From the NCBI GenBank assembly GCA_002364005.1, contig DEXG01000017.1:186007-250006 (forward strand): DNA of 64,000 nucleotides, read 5' to 3'. The first letter of the stretch is position 1. Each line of letters opens with the position of its first letter. Positions 8,991 through 17,874 of the stretch are shown here, piece by piece. The notes under the pieces were generated by a model. It searched no databases. It saw nothing but the letters and a program-made list of their open reading frames with translations, and was not told the DNA's origin. The position numbers and the translations under genes are program-made. Source of the DNA: Phycisphaerales bacterium UBA3190 (GTDB lineage: Bacteria; Planctomycetota; Phycisphaerae; Phycisphaerales; UBA1924).

Positions 8991-11900
8991 ATGCTGGGGC
9001 TGCGTAAAAAGAACATCACACGAACCGGGCTGATCGCCATGAGCCTCACCCTGCTCAGCGGGACGGCCTTGGCCAACCCCACGCTCGGGGTCGAGAATGA
9101 CGCAGAGTATGCATCGATGATCGAAGCGATGCGGGCCGCGGAGTATGTCCGGACAGACATGATCCTCGCGGTTGACGAGCGCCCGCGTCTCTACGCTGGG
9201 CTCGCAGGATTGATCGCCTTTTCCGAGCGGAACCCGGACGCGAGCGACGAGCAACTCTCCGCATTCTTGGATGCATGGGATGCGGCGCTGTCCGGATTCG
9301 ATGCAAGAGACCCTGATCTGGATCGAGCTGAAAACTTTCATGCCGCAGTCCGGTTTGCTCGCGTCGAAGATACAGCATTAGACGGCATGGATGTCAATAT
9401 CGGGAAGCGTGCGCTCGAGCTGCTTGGCGCAACGGTCCCGGACCCGGATGGCTTTGAGTCGATCCAGCTCCGCATGGTGCGTTTCGAGACCGCACTCGCC
9501 CGAGGCCTGCATCACCGCCCCGCGATTTACGAGATGCTCGTCTCGGGGTTCTACGGGCAGGACTCGGCGGGGAACGAGCGTGCGAGTCTTCCCATGATCC
9601 TCAACGCATACTTCCTCGCCAACGGCGTCGATCCCGCACTCGGCATGGTGCGTGGAGACCTGCCCGAGATCGAGGCCGGGCTGGCATCGATGCCCGCCGA
9701 CTACACAGCATACCAGGCCGCGATCGCCGCCGGTGCGGCGAATGATCAGCTCCGCACGCAGGTCGAGGCGGAGTTTACTTTCCTGCGCGATCGGCTCGAC
9801 AGCATCGTCGATGGTCTCGCGACCAGCGACACCACGCCCAGCCTGATCGATGGACTCGATGTCACGCCGCAGGAAATGCAGGACATCGTCGACGACCTGC
9901 AGGATCGACTCATGGAGACCGCCGAGTCGCGTGCGTTCACGGCGGGAGCGGCGTACCTGATGCTCCAGAGCCAGTTCGACGACATCACCGCGTATGGCAC
10001 CAACGCTCAGGACTTCAGCGCCATCACACTGGAGACCAACAACACATTCGCGTACATCGAATCGAGCCTGAGCATCTCATCGAATCTGACCCAGGCCTAC
10101 TTCAACTACGGGGACAGCGACTACGCATCGATGGCGGACAACCTATTCGGCACGGCCTCCGATGTGCTCGGGTTGGTTGGCCTCAGCTTCGGTGGACCGG
10201 GCGTGGACGAACAGATCTTCGACCAGGTCGTCGAGCTCCGACAGCAGGTCGAAGACATGCGAATCGAGATGCACGAGCGCTTCGACCGCATCGATCAGCA
10301 GCTCGACATCATGTACGACACCATCGTGCTCGGATTCGATCAGATCGGCGACCAGATCGGCGACCTGCAGGACGATGTCGACTCGATCGTGCTTGAGATC
10401 GCATCCGCACGCTCGCAGCTTCGCCGCCTCGAAGCCGCCCTCTACGGCGTCGCCGAGGACATCCTCCTCACGGACCTCACCAATGAGGCCAATATCGTGC
10501 TCGACTACCGCAACGAGAACGGCGTCGATTTGCCGTACCTCGGCGGGAGCCCTGACTTCATCACCGCCTCGGAGAGCTTCTTCACCTACGCCACGGTGAC
10601 ATCGCAGAGCGAAGCGTTCGCCGGCTCACGGGCGAATCCCACGGTCAACCTCACAAACGCGGACGAGTATGTCGGCGATGGACCGGTCGCGCGATACCTC
10701 AACGACCTCGCCGTGTTGCCCACCACACTCGGGTTGCCCGCGTTGTCCAACACACCGCTGGCCGGCATCGAGCCCTGGACACAGTCCGCGGCGGCCTACG
10801 CGCAGCTCGCACGGGAGAGCCCGTGGTATTTCAACTTCCGCTACGGGCAGCAGCTCGACGATTACAACGCGGACCCAATGAACGAGTCACTCCCTGAGCT
10901 CGACAGGATCATGCTCTCCGGCCAACGCCTCGAAGCCCTCGTAGAGAGCATCCGCGAGATCGATGACGATGGCCAGTCGGCGCTCTTTGACGCGCTCACC
11001 GACAACTACCGCGATGCGGCAGACGAGGTCCAGACCGAGATCGACGCGATCATCGCCGAGAATACGCCGGCGATGTTCAGCAACGGCTCGGTGACGATCA
11101 ACTACTGGATGCAGGAGCCACAGAATGTGGCCGCGTTGCTCCCCGATCTGAACAACATCAGCTCGGCTGATCTCTCGTATTCACTGCCCATCCCCGGCAC
11201 CTCGGGTGACAATGGCTACGACACATTCTGCCTCGCAGACAGCATCCCTGAGGCACGCCGGACCCAACTCTGGCACCTGCTCCGCCGTCAGGAGCGCGTC
11301 GCGGCTGGGGGATCGGCCGACGACATCCGGGCACGGGTCGGTTTTTCTATGAATGGCAGCGAGGGCGTCGCGGAGCTGTGGATCGGAGACTCAACCGCGA
11401 GTTCCGCGGACGCTCGACGAATCATCCGCTACGACTCCGAACAATGGACCCCAGTGCTCGATTTCTGGATCCCCGCTCCGCTGAGCTCAGGTATCGCTGC
11501 AGACGCGTTCGGTGAGGTCTGGCTGCAAGAAGGGCTCCTCGGTTCAACATCATTCGATAACGAGGTCACATCGGACCGGCAGACGCCTTCGATCGGAAGC
11601 ACCTACTCCGAAGCCTCAATCTTCTACGGGTCGCTGCGCTACCGCATCACGATCCGAAGCACCTTCTCAAGCCCCGTGGGGCTGGGCCAGATCTACCCAC
11701 GCCTCCACGACTACCGCGTGTCGATCTACTCGGACATTCTCTCTGACCTCGCGGACCCCGCTTCGCCGCTGTTCACGGCAGCCCAGAAGCTCGATCATGC
11801 CGAATCGCTGATCGACGCCTATGTCACACTCGGCATGCCACTGGAAATGCAGGAAAGCGAGGTCCTCCGTGCCGCCCTGCGTGGAACGCCGGACCTGGTC

Positions 11901-12644
11901 ACCCCCCGGGAACTGGGCATCCGGTCTGGAGATGTGTTCGGACTCGTCGCGGACATGTTCACCAACGACACAACTTCCGACTGGGCCGATCCGGGCTCGG
12001 ATGCGAGCCAGATCGGCACCCTGCTGCGTGATCGTATCGACATCATTGAAAAAGAGATCGAGCGTGGACTCCAGCGTCCGTCCGCGACCCCCGGCTATGT
12101 CGGCTGGATGCTCGCTGAACTCAGCCACCTGCGTGGAACCGCATCCGAGCTCGCTACGGACGATACCTACTCAGCAGGTATCAACGGCTCGATCGAGGTG
12201 TCCCCGACCGATGGCCTGCTGAGCAACGATGTGATGCAGGAATACAGCTCCGTCCTGGTCGATTTGTCGTACGAGACCGATCCTGAGTATGTCGCCCCAA
12301 AGCACGGCCAGGTCACGGTCAACGCCGACGGGTCATTCAGCTACCAGGCCGACCCCGGATTCGTGGGCAGCGACTCGTTCACCTACCGGTCGACAACTAC
12401 GGTCAACGGGACCGCCAACACCGTCTACAGTGCCCCGGCAACGGTGATGATCAAGGTATCCAACCCTGCGTGCAACAGCGCAGACCTCGAAGAGCCCTAC
12501 GGGGAACTCAACTTCTTCGATGTCTCCGCGTTCCTGATCGCGTTCAACGCGAGCGACCCGATCGCCGATCTCAACGGGGACGGTCAGTTCAACTTCTTCG
12601 ATGTCTCCGAGTTCCTGACCACCTTCGGCAGCGGCTGTCCATAA
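8991..12644 (+). CDS. Large secreted protein with Ig-like and Phycisphaerae-type dockerin domains
   Basis: 1217 residues. A signal peptide ends near GTALA (about residue 29); AAAGGAG lies just upstream of the ATG. The central part has no domain I recognise but includes a long coiled-coil-like stretch near 410-487 (IEMHERFDRIDQQLDIMYD). About 1055-1158 looks like a cadherin/Ig-like repeat (HGQVTVNADGSFSYQADPGF). The last 57 residues (1161-1217) are flanked by Cys and contain two copies of a short motif, NFFDVSAFLIAFN and NFFDVSEFLTTFG, with DLNGDGQ between: the GC-type dockerin-like anchor found in Phycisphaerae. It diverges from the sigma/kinase pair and has its own terminator. A cell-surface role is inferred; no enzymatic activity is evident. 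Confidence 0.8.
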   Translation: MLGLRKKNITRTGLIAMSLTLLSGTALANPTLGVENDAEYASMIEAMRAAEYVRTDMILAVDERPRLYAGLAGLIAFSERNPDASDEQLSAFLDAWDAALSGFDARDPDLDRAENFHAAVRFARVEDTALDGMDVNIGKRALELLGATVPDPDGFESIQLRMVRFETALARGLHHRPAIYEMLVSGFYGQDSAGNERASLPMILNAYFLANGVDPALGMVRGDLPEIEAGLASMPADYTAYQAAIAAGAANDQLRTQVEAEFTFLRDRLDSIVDGLATSDTTPSLIDGLDVTPQEMQDIVDDLQDRLMETAESRAFTAGAAYLMLQSQFDDITAYGTNAQDFSAITLETNNTFAYIESSLSISSNLTQAYFNYGDSDYASMADNLFGTASDVLGLVGLSFGGPGVDEQIFDQVVELRQQVEDMRIEMHERFDRIDQQLDIMYDTIVLGFDQIGDQIGDLQDDVDSIVLEIASARSQLRRLEAALYGVAEDILLTDLTNEANIVLDYRNENGVDLPYLGGSPDFITASESFFTYATVTSQSEAFAGSRANPTVNLTNADEYVGDGPVARYLNDLAVLPTTLGLPALSNTPLAGIEPWTQSAAAYAQLARESPWYFNFRYGQQLDDYNADPMNESLPELDRIMLSGQRLEALVESIREIDDDGQSALFDALTDNYRDAADEVQTEIDAIIAENTPAMFSNGSVTINYWMQEPQNVAALLPDLNNISSADLSYSLPIPGTSGDNGYDTFCLADSIPEARRTQLWHLLRRQERVAAGGSADDIRARVGFSMNGSEGVAELWIGDSTASSADARRIIRYDSEQWTPVLDFWIPAPLSSGIAADAFGEVWLQEGLLGSTSFDNEVTSDRQTPSIGSTYSEASIFYGSLRYRITIRSTFSSPVGLGQIYPRLHDYRVSIYSDILSDLADPASPLFTAAQKLDHAESLIDAYVTLGMPLEMQESEVLRAALRGTPDLVTPRELGIRSGDVFGLVADMFTNDTTSDWADPGSDASQIGTLLRDRIDIIEKEIERGLQRPSATPGYVGWMLAELSHLRGTASELATDDTYSAGINGSIEVSPTDGLLSNDVMQEYSSVLVDLSYETDPEYVAPKHGQVTVNADGSFSYQADPGFVGSDSFTYRSTTTVNGTANTVYSAPATVMIKVSNPACNSADLEEPYGELNFFDVSAFLIAFNASDPIADLNGDGQFNFFDVSEFLTTFGSGCP

Positions 12645-12671
12645 CCAGCCCGGACACACACAGGACAAGAT

Positions 12672-12705
12672 GTGCCTGCTCAACATCCATGAGCGGGCAC
12701 TTTTT
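12672..12705 (+). terminator. Rho-independent terminator
   Basis: An 11-bp stem GTGCCTGCTCA/TGAGCGGGCAC (one G-U pair, 7-nt loop) is followed by TTTTT, 27 nt after the dockerin-protein stop codon. Confidence 0.85.
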
Positions 12706-12726
12706 CTTTCAACTGTGTATCACAAC

Positions 12727-13470
12727 TCACGCCCGTGCCGCGTGCGCCCCAGCCCGCGCCTGCTCAGCTTCGACCCCACGCGGGAACAGGATGTTGTTCT
12801 CCTTGTGGATGTGAATATGCGTGTCGCGTTCGAGCGATTCCAGCAGCGACATGCACGAGCGGTAGGTGCCGCACCCGTCTTCGGGAACCGCGTAGTCACC
12901 AGTGATCGCTCGCATGCGCTGGAGCATCTCGCCGACGCTGTCGTGGTCGTGAATCATGCAGTCGATCGGGCGCTTCACACTCCAAGGCGGCCCGCCCTGG
13001 ATCTCACTCGGGCGTTCCAGGCGTCGCAGCCAGGGGAATAGCACCCGCTCCTCACGCACCATGTGGTCCTCCATGTCGTCGCAGAGCGCATCGACGCATT
13101 CACGCAGTTCGGTCAGCTCCGGGTGCGCCTGGGCGTGGGCTTGGATGAGTTTGGGCAGCTGCGTCTGCAACCGAGCGAAAGACTCGCGTGTGAAGGCGTG
13201 ATGGGCCGACTCGATGTGGTCTGCAAGCTCGGTCATCGTCATACCCGCGGGATCGGGCATGTCCGCTTCATGCACACCGCGTTCAGCATTGAGGATCGAC
13301 TCGAGCACAGACTCAGGATCGAGCCCCCGCTGCAGACACGCGTCCGCGAGCGAGACCTCCCCGTGACAGCAGTAGTCCAAACGGTACTCTTCGAGCAACG
13401 GGATCGCTTGTGGGCAAACGGTGACAACCTCACCCATCGGGGTGGAAAGCGTAATCGGCAGGTTCGACAT
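12727..13470 (-). CDS. ric: Iron-sulfur cluster repair di-iron protein (Ric/ScdA/YtfE)
   Basis: 247 residues. The N-terminal DUF542 (ScdA_N) region has YRLDYCCHGEVSLADAC (Cys34-Cys35), followed by a hemerythrin-like four-helix domain with conserved His and Glu that hold a di-iron centre. Known members repair Fe-S clusters damaged by nitric oxide or oxidants. The ATG at 13470 has AAGGAG upstream; an upstream in-frame Met is less likely. It lies 69 nt downstream of an Rrf2-type regulator on the same strand, and the nos genes are on the other side, which fits a response to NO produced during N-oxide respiration. Confidence 0.92.
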   Translation of the reverse strand: MSNLPITLSTPMGEVVTVCPQAIPLLEEYRLDYCCHGEVSLADACLQRGLDPESVLESILNAERGVHEADMPDPAGMTMTELADHIESAHHAFTRESFARLQTQLPKLIQAHAQAHPELTELRECVDALCDDMEDHMVREERVLFPWLRRLERPSEIQGGPPWSVKRPIDCMIHDHDSVGEMLQRMRAITGDYAVPEDGCGTYRSCMSLLESLERDTHIHIHKENNILFPRGVEAEQARAGAHAARA

Positions 13471-13539
13471 CTTGTGCTCCTTGGGTATTTCCCTTTCGTG
13501 TATCACCCCAAAGACCTGTTCCCTGACCCACAGAATGGA

Positions 13540-14010
13540 TCAGCCCGTTGATGTGTCGTTTGGCAGCCCCAGCTGAACCCGCGCTTGATTTTCACACAGC
13601 GGCGTGATGTCGCTCTGCGTCTCAAGAATGTCCTTGATCGTCGTGCTCGCAAACACGCGTTCGGCGTTGGCCACCTGCTGATCAATCAGCTTGTGCAGCG
13701 GGCACAAATGCGTGTGCCCCTTGATCCCGAGCGGGCAGGTCTCGATCCGCTGCGGGGATGAGTCGAAAGCCGCGAGCACTTCCAGCACCGTGATCTGCTC
13801 GCTGGGCTTGGCCAGACTGAACCCCCCACCCATGCCACGCCGGGCATGGAGCATCCCGTGCCGGGTCAGCGCACGGAGCACCTTCTGCAAATAGGGAATG
13901 GGTACCTTGGTGCGCTGCGAGATGTCACTGGCCGACACATGCTCATTGGCAGGCAGCGTCGCAAGGTGCACGATGGCCCGCAGGGCGTATTCAGCAGATT
14001 GATTGAGCAT
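13540..14010 (-). CDS. Rrf2-family regulator, NsrR/IscR-like
   Basis: 156 residues with the Rrf2 winged-helix N-terminus (MLNQSAEYALRAIVHLA) and the wing sequence RRGMGGGFSLAKP. NsrR and IscR bind an Fe-S cluster through three Cys in a loop; here the loop has only Cys92 and Cys103 (TCPLGIKGHTHLC), with another Cys at 139, so the ligand set is unusual. An NO-sensing role is inferred from position: upstream of ric and divergent from the nos cluster. GGAG stands 6 nt before the ATG. The 185-nt divergent region contains two inverted repeats that could be its operators. Confidence 0.85.
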   Translation of the reverse strand: MLNQSAEYALRAIVHLATLPANEHVSASDISQRTKVPIPYLQKVLRALTRHGMLHARRGMGGGFSLAKPSEQITVLEVLAAFDSSPQRIETCPLGIKGHTHLCPLHKLIDQQVANAERVFASTTIKDILETQSDITPLCENQARVQLGLPNDTSTG

Positions 14011-14113
14011 CCTGACTCCTATACCCGTTCAGATCACCATGCTGAGCCGCCCCCGGCGACGAAACGGGCAGTTGCAAGCCCAGCCAGCAGATGGTACCCA
14101 AGAAAATCACGAA

Positions 14114-14159
14114 GTGGAGTTGACTGTCCACTTATGCATGATATCGTCTTGGTCGATAT
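14114..14159 (+). promoter_or_regulatory. Candidate nos promoter with two inverted repeats
   Basis: TTGACT (14120-14125), a 16-nt spacer and TATCGT (14142-14147) could form a -35/-10 pair. GTGGA-N8-TCCAC (14114-14131) spans the -35 and ATATCG-N7-CGATAT (14141-14159) covers the -10, an arrangement expected for operators. No classical FNR/DNR box (TTGAT-N4-ATCAA) was seen. Confidence 0.4.
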
Positions 14160-14195
14160 ACGGATACACTAATCCACAAATAAAGCGAGGATGCC

Positions 14196-15071
14196 ATGGG
14201 CAACAACTCCAAAACCACGCTGAACCCCACCAAAGGCACGAAATCCGACGATCCGAACCGCGGCATGTGCATTGGTTTTTCGCTGCTGATCGGGCTGACC
14301 ATGCCGATCATCCTCGGCTTGGTCAGCATGGCACAGCCCCGCCAGCACACCCACATCACCCCGGTCGCTGCCGGGGATGTCAATCCCGTCGACGCTTCAC
14401 CCACCCCCCTGGCCCTCGCCCAGCAAATGGCCTCCGGGCGTGAAGTGTTTGCCAATGCCTGCTCAGTGTGTCACGGCCCCAATGCCGAGGGCGTCTCACG
14501 CCTGGGCAAGCCGCTGCGAAACAGCGCCTTTGTTCAATCAACCGATGACGACGCGATGTTCACGCTCCTCGCCGAGGGCCGGGCGATCGATCACCCGCTG
14601 AATACCACCGGCGCCCTGATGCCCCCCCGCGGCGCGGTCGGGCTCAACGATGAGCAGATCCACGATGTCATGGCCTACCTGCGGGACATGCAGGACCCGA
14701 GCCAGCCGGTCGCCTCCGTCGAGGCATGGGACTTGGTCGGCGAAGAGGGTGGCGGGCAGCTCGCCATCCAGCTCGACACCCACCCGGGCTACCAGCTCTA
14801 CATCTCCTCGTGTGCCGCCTGCCACGGCGAGGGCGCCGAGGGCGTCGAACAGCTCGGGCTCCCGCTGACCACCAGCGGGTTCGTGCGCGGCGAATCGGAC
14901 GAGGGCCTGGTCAAGTTCATCAAGTCGGGCCGCCCCATGTGGGACGCCAACAACACCACCGGCATCGACATGCCCCCCAAAGGCGGCAACCCCGCCATCA
15001 CCGACGAACAACTCCAGCAGATCGTGGAGTATCTGCGAGCCCTGCAGGAGCAGGCCCTCGCATCAAACTGA
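14196..15071 (+). CDS. Membrane-anchored diheme cytochrome c of the nos cluster
   Basis: 291 residues. An N-terminal segment near 24-46 (GFSLLIGLTMPIILGLV) anchors it, and two class I cytochrome c domains follow with haem sites ACSVCH and SCAACH, each with a downstream Met in MPP (ALMPPRG and DMPPKGG) as the likely sixth ligand. It is the first gene of the nos operon and most likely passes electrons to NosZ in the periplasm, like NosC proteins of clade II clusters. GCGAGGA precedes the ATG by about 4 nt. The gap to nosZ is 75 nt. Confidence 0.85.
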   Translation: MGNNSKTTLNPTKGTKSDDPNRGMCIGFSLLIGLTMPIILGLVSMAQPRQHTHITPVAAGDVNPVDASPTPLALAQQMASGREVFANACSVCHGPNAEGVSRLGKPLRNSAFVQSTDDDAMFTLLAEGRAIDHPLNTTGALMPPRGAVGLNDEQIHDVMAYLRDMQDPSQPVASVEAWDLVGEEGGGQLAIQLDTHPGYQLYISSCAACHGEGAEGVEQLGLPLTTSGFVRGESDEGLVKFIKSGRPMWDANNTTGIDMPPKGGNPAITDEQLQQIVEYLRALQEQALASN

Positions 15072-15088
15072 GTCAACACACACGCCGG

Positions 15089-15143
15089 TTCACCTCGGGA
15101 ATGGCTCCCGAACCCGAACGCGGCGATGAGAACATGAGGTGAA
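15089..15143 (+). promoter_or_regulatory. Inverted repeat pairing with the nosZ ribosome binding site
   Basis: TTCACCTC (15089-15096) is complementary to GAGGTGAA (15136-15143), which is the Shine-Dalgarno of nosZ, 3 nt before its ATG. A smaller hairpin, CGGGA-ATGGC-TCCCG (15096-15110), lies inside. The fold could mask the ribosome binding site. Confidence 0.35.
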
Positions 15144-15146
15144 TCG

Positions 15147-17135
15147 ATGAGACACACAACACACAGAGCAACACCACTGCTGCTCGCGGCCCTCACAGCA
15201 ATCGCCGCCCCCGCGACCACGATCAATGCTCAGTCCATGAGCGAGGTGCAGCAGGTTGCCAAGGAACGCGGGCTGAGCACCGCGGACTTGATCGCGGCCG
15301 CTAAAACCTATGTCCCCTCAGGCGACAAGGACGAGTATGTCATGTTCGCCTCCAGCGGGCACGCCGGACAGGTCTTTGCGATCGGTCTCCCCAGCATGCG
15401 CCTGCTCCGCTCCATCGCCGTCTTCACCCCCGAGTCCTGGCAGGGCTGGGGTTTCGGCGTCGGCAACGAAATCCTCGAATCCGGCTTCCCCAAGGGCAAG
15501 TCCAACCTCTGGGGCGACACCCACCACCCGGCCCTCTCGGAAACCAACGGGGACTATGACGGGCAGTGGCTCTTCATCAACGACAAGATCAACGCTCGCG
15601 TCGGTGTCATCGATCTGCGCGACTGGGAAACCAAGCAGATCATCAAGAACCCGCTCACGCTCAGCGACCACGGCGGCACATTCGTCACACCCAACACCGA
15701 GTACATCATCGAGGGCGGCCAGTACGCCGTTCCGTGGGGCAGCGACTACGCGCCCATCAGTGAGTACAAAGAGAAATACAAGGGCTCGGTGACCCTCTGG
15801 AAGTTCGACCGCAACCGCGGACGCATCGACACCACCAAGTCGTTTGCCATCGAGCTCCCCCCCTACTGGCAGGACCTCTCCGACTCGGGCAAGCTCGCAA
15901 GCGACGGCTACTTCTTCATGAACTCGATCAATACCGAGCAGGCGACCGGTGGCATCCAGGACAAGAAGCCCCCCTTCGAAGCGGGCGCAAGCATGAACGC
16001 CACGGACTTCCTGCACATCATCGACTGGCACAAAGCCGAGAAGGTCTACCAGGCCGGCAAGGTCGAGATGATCAAGGACTTCCCCGTCATCACCCTCAAG
16101 ACCGCCCTGGCAGAAGGACTGCTGCATGTAACCCCCGAACCCCGCAGCCCGCACGGCGTCGATGTCGCGCCCAAGGGTGACTTCATCGTCGTCTCCGGCA
16201 AGCTCGACCCGCATGTCACCATCTACTCGATGTCCAAGATCAAGCAAGCTATTGCCTCAAAGAACTACGCGGGCAAGGACGAGTACGGCGTGCCCATCCT
16301 CGACTTCGACTCAGTCGTTGAGGCACAGGTCGAAGTTGGGCTCGGCCCGCTGCACACCCAGTTCGGGCCTGACGGCTACGCGTACACCTCGCTCTACCTC
16401 GACTCGGCCGTCGCACGCTGGACACTCGGCGGCAGCTACGGCTCGCTGAGCCCCGAGCCAGACTGGACACTCGTTCACAAAACACCCGTCCATTACAATG
16501 TCGGCCACATCGCGCTGGCAGAGGGCGACACCGTCTCACCCGACGGCAAGTACCTCGTGTCACTCAACAAATGGTCGGTCGATCGCTTCATCACCACCGG
16601 ACCGCTGCTCCCGCAGAACCTTCAACTCGTGGATATCAGCGAGAGCGGCACCGAGATGCCCGTGATCTACGACATGGCTATGGGCGTCGGTGAGCCCCAC
16701 TATGCGCAGATCATCAAAGCCGACAAGCTCAACTCCTGGGAGACCTACCCGGGCGTGGGCTGGGACCCGCATGTCCAGAACCTCAAGCCCATGGCCCCCA
16801 AAAAAGGCATGGAACGGGTCCAGCGAAATGACGACGGCACGGTCGATATCTACATGACCGCGATCCGATCGCACTTCAACCCCGAGCACATTACCCTCAA
16901 GCAGGGCGACAAAGTGCGCTGGCACATCACCAACACGGAGCGTGCCTTCGACGCGACACACGGCTTTGCCGTCCCCGTCTACAACATCACCGCCTCGCTC
17001 GAGCCAGGCGAAACCGTCACCATCGAGTTTGACGCCGATACACCAGGCACCTTCCCCTTCTACTGCTCCGAGTTCTGCTCGGCACTCCATCTCGAAATGA
17101 TGGGCTACCTCATGGTCGAGCCCAGCGAAGACTGA
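15147..17135 (+). CDS. nosZ: Nitrous-oxide reductase, clade II (Sec-exported)
   Basis: A 662-residue periplasmic copper enzyme reducing N2O to N2. The signal peptide (to about residue 29, ending TINAQ) lacks a twin-arginine motif, which marks the Sec-dependent clade II form. The propeller domain carries the CuZ-type His motifs DTHHPALSE, SPHGVDV, PLHTQFG, YNVGHIALAEG and GEPHYAQ. The C-terminal cupredoxin domain has the CuA site: His in ATHGF, then CSEFCSALHLEMMGY. All ligands appear present. Downstream follow the NosB-like gene and nosDFYL. Its ribosome binding site is complementary to an upstream sequence. Confidence 0.97.
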   Translation: MRHTTHRATPLLLAALTAIAAPATTINAQSMSEVQQVAKERGLSTADLIAAAKTYVPSGDKDEYVMFASSGHAGQVFAIGLPSMRLLRSIAVFTPESWQGWGFGVGNEILESGFPKGKSNLWGDTHHPALSETNGDYDGQWLFINDKINARVGVIDLRDWETKQIIKNPLTLSDHGGTFVTPNTEYIIEGGQYAVPWGSDYAPISEYKEKYKGSVTLWKFDRNRGRIDTTKSFAIELPPYWQDLSDSGKLASDGYFFMNSINTEQATGGIQDKKPPFEAGASMNATDFLHIIDWHKAEKVYQAGKVEMIKDFPVITLKTALAEGLLHVTPEPRSPHGVDVAPKGDFIVVSGKLDPHVTIYSMSKIKQAIASKNYAGKDEYGVPILDFDSVVEAQVEVGLGPLHTQFGPDGYAYTSLYLDSAVARWTLGGSYGSLSPEPDWTLVHKTPVHYNVGHIALAEGDTVSPDGKYLVSLNKWSVDRFITTGPLLPQNLQLVDISESGTEMPVIYDMAMGVGEPHYAQIIKADKLNSWETYPGVGWDPHVQNLKPMAPKKGMERVQRNDDGTVDIYMTAIRSHFNPEHITLKQGDKVRWHITNTERAFDATHGFAVPVYNITASLEPGETVTIEFDADTPGTFPFYCSEFCSALHLEMMGYLMVEPSED

Positions 17136-17216
17136 TCACCCCAATCGTCCGGGGCGCGAAAGCGCCCTTGGGCGATTTCCACCGGGCACCGCCCGCCGAA
17201 ACACACGGAGAACACC

Positions 17217-17873
17217 ATGCCACGCTTCATCGAACGGATCATCGGGCCACGCGTCGACCAGGCCGAACTCAGGCGTCACGGGCTCAAGTACGGGCTCCCG
17301 GGCGGTCTCCTGCTCGTCGCACGCATCATGCTGCTGGTCTCCCTCTTCCTCCCCTACTGGCAGATGGACCTCGTCGCGCCCCAGTACCCCAACAACCTGC
17401 ACCTGACCGCCTTCGTGAACCAGCTCACCGGCGATGTCGAGGAGATCGACGGGCTCAACCACTACATCGGCATGCGACCCCTCAACGAGGCGGCACAGAT
17501 CGAACGAAGCATCGGTGTCTACGCCATGATCGCCTTCGTCGTGCTGCTCGAACTGGCCAGCTTCATCCACAGCCGATGGGCCGTCCTGCTCGTCATCCCG
17601 GTCATGTTCTTCCCCTTCGTCTTCCTGATCGACCTGCACCTCTGGATGAGCCACTTCGGCCAGAACCTCGACCCAAACGCGCCGCTCTCCAACGCGGTCG
17701 AACCTTTCGTCCCCCCCGTCCTGGGGACAGGCATGGTCGGGCAGTTCAAGACCGTCGCATGGCCCGGCGTTGGGCTGATCCTCTCAGCCATCGCCTCGCT
17801 CGTCATGCTGCTCGCCCTGTTCTTCCACCGCCGCGCGTACCTCCCGCTCGTCAAAGCATCGAAGAAGGCATGA
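17217..17873 (+). CDS. NosB-like membrane protein of clade II nos cluster
   Basis: 218 residues with about five hydrophobic segments: an N-terminal one (LLLVARIMLLVSLFLPYW), then a periplasmic loop containing NLHLTAFVNQLTGDVEEI and GLNHYIGMRPL, then three or four more. The loop motif GLNHYIGMRP is, as I recall, typical of membrane proteins placed between nosZ and nosD in clade II clusters; the NosB name is by position and not secure. The stop is one base short of the nosD ATG, so they are translationally coupled. Its role in N2O respiration is not biochemically settled. Confidence 0.7.
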   Translation: MPRFIERIIGPRVDQAELRRHGLKYGLPGGLLLVARIMLLVSLFLPYWQMDLVAPQYPNNLHLTAFVNQLTGDVEEIDGLNHYIGMRPLNEAAQIERSIGVYAMIAFVVLLELASFIHSRWAVLLVIPVMFFPFVFLIDLHLWMSHFGQNLDPNAPLSNAVEPFVPPVLGTGMVGQFKTVAWPGVGLILSAIASLVMLLALFFHRRAYLPLVKASKKA

Positions 17874-17874
17874 C

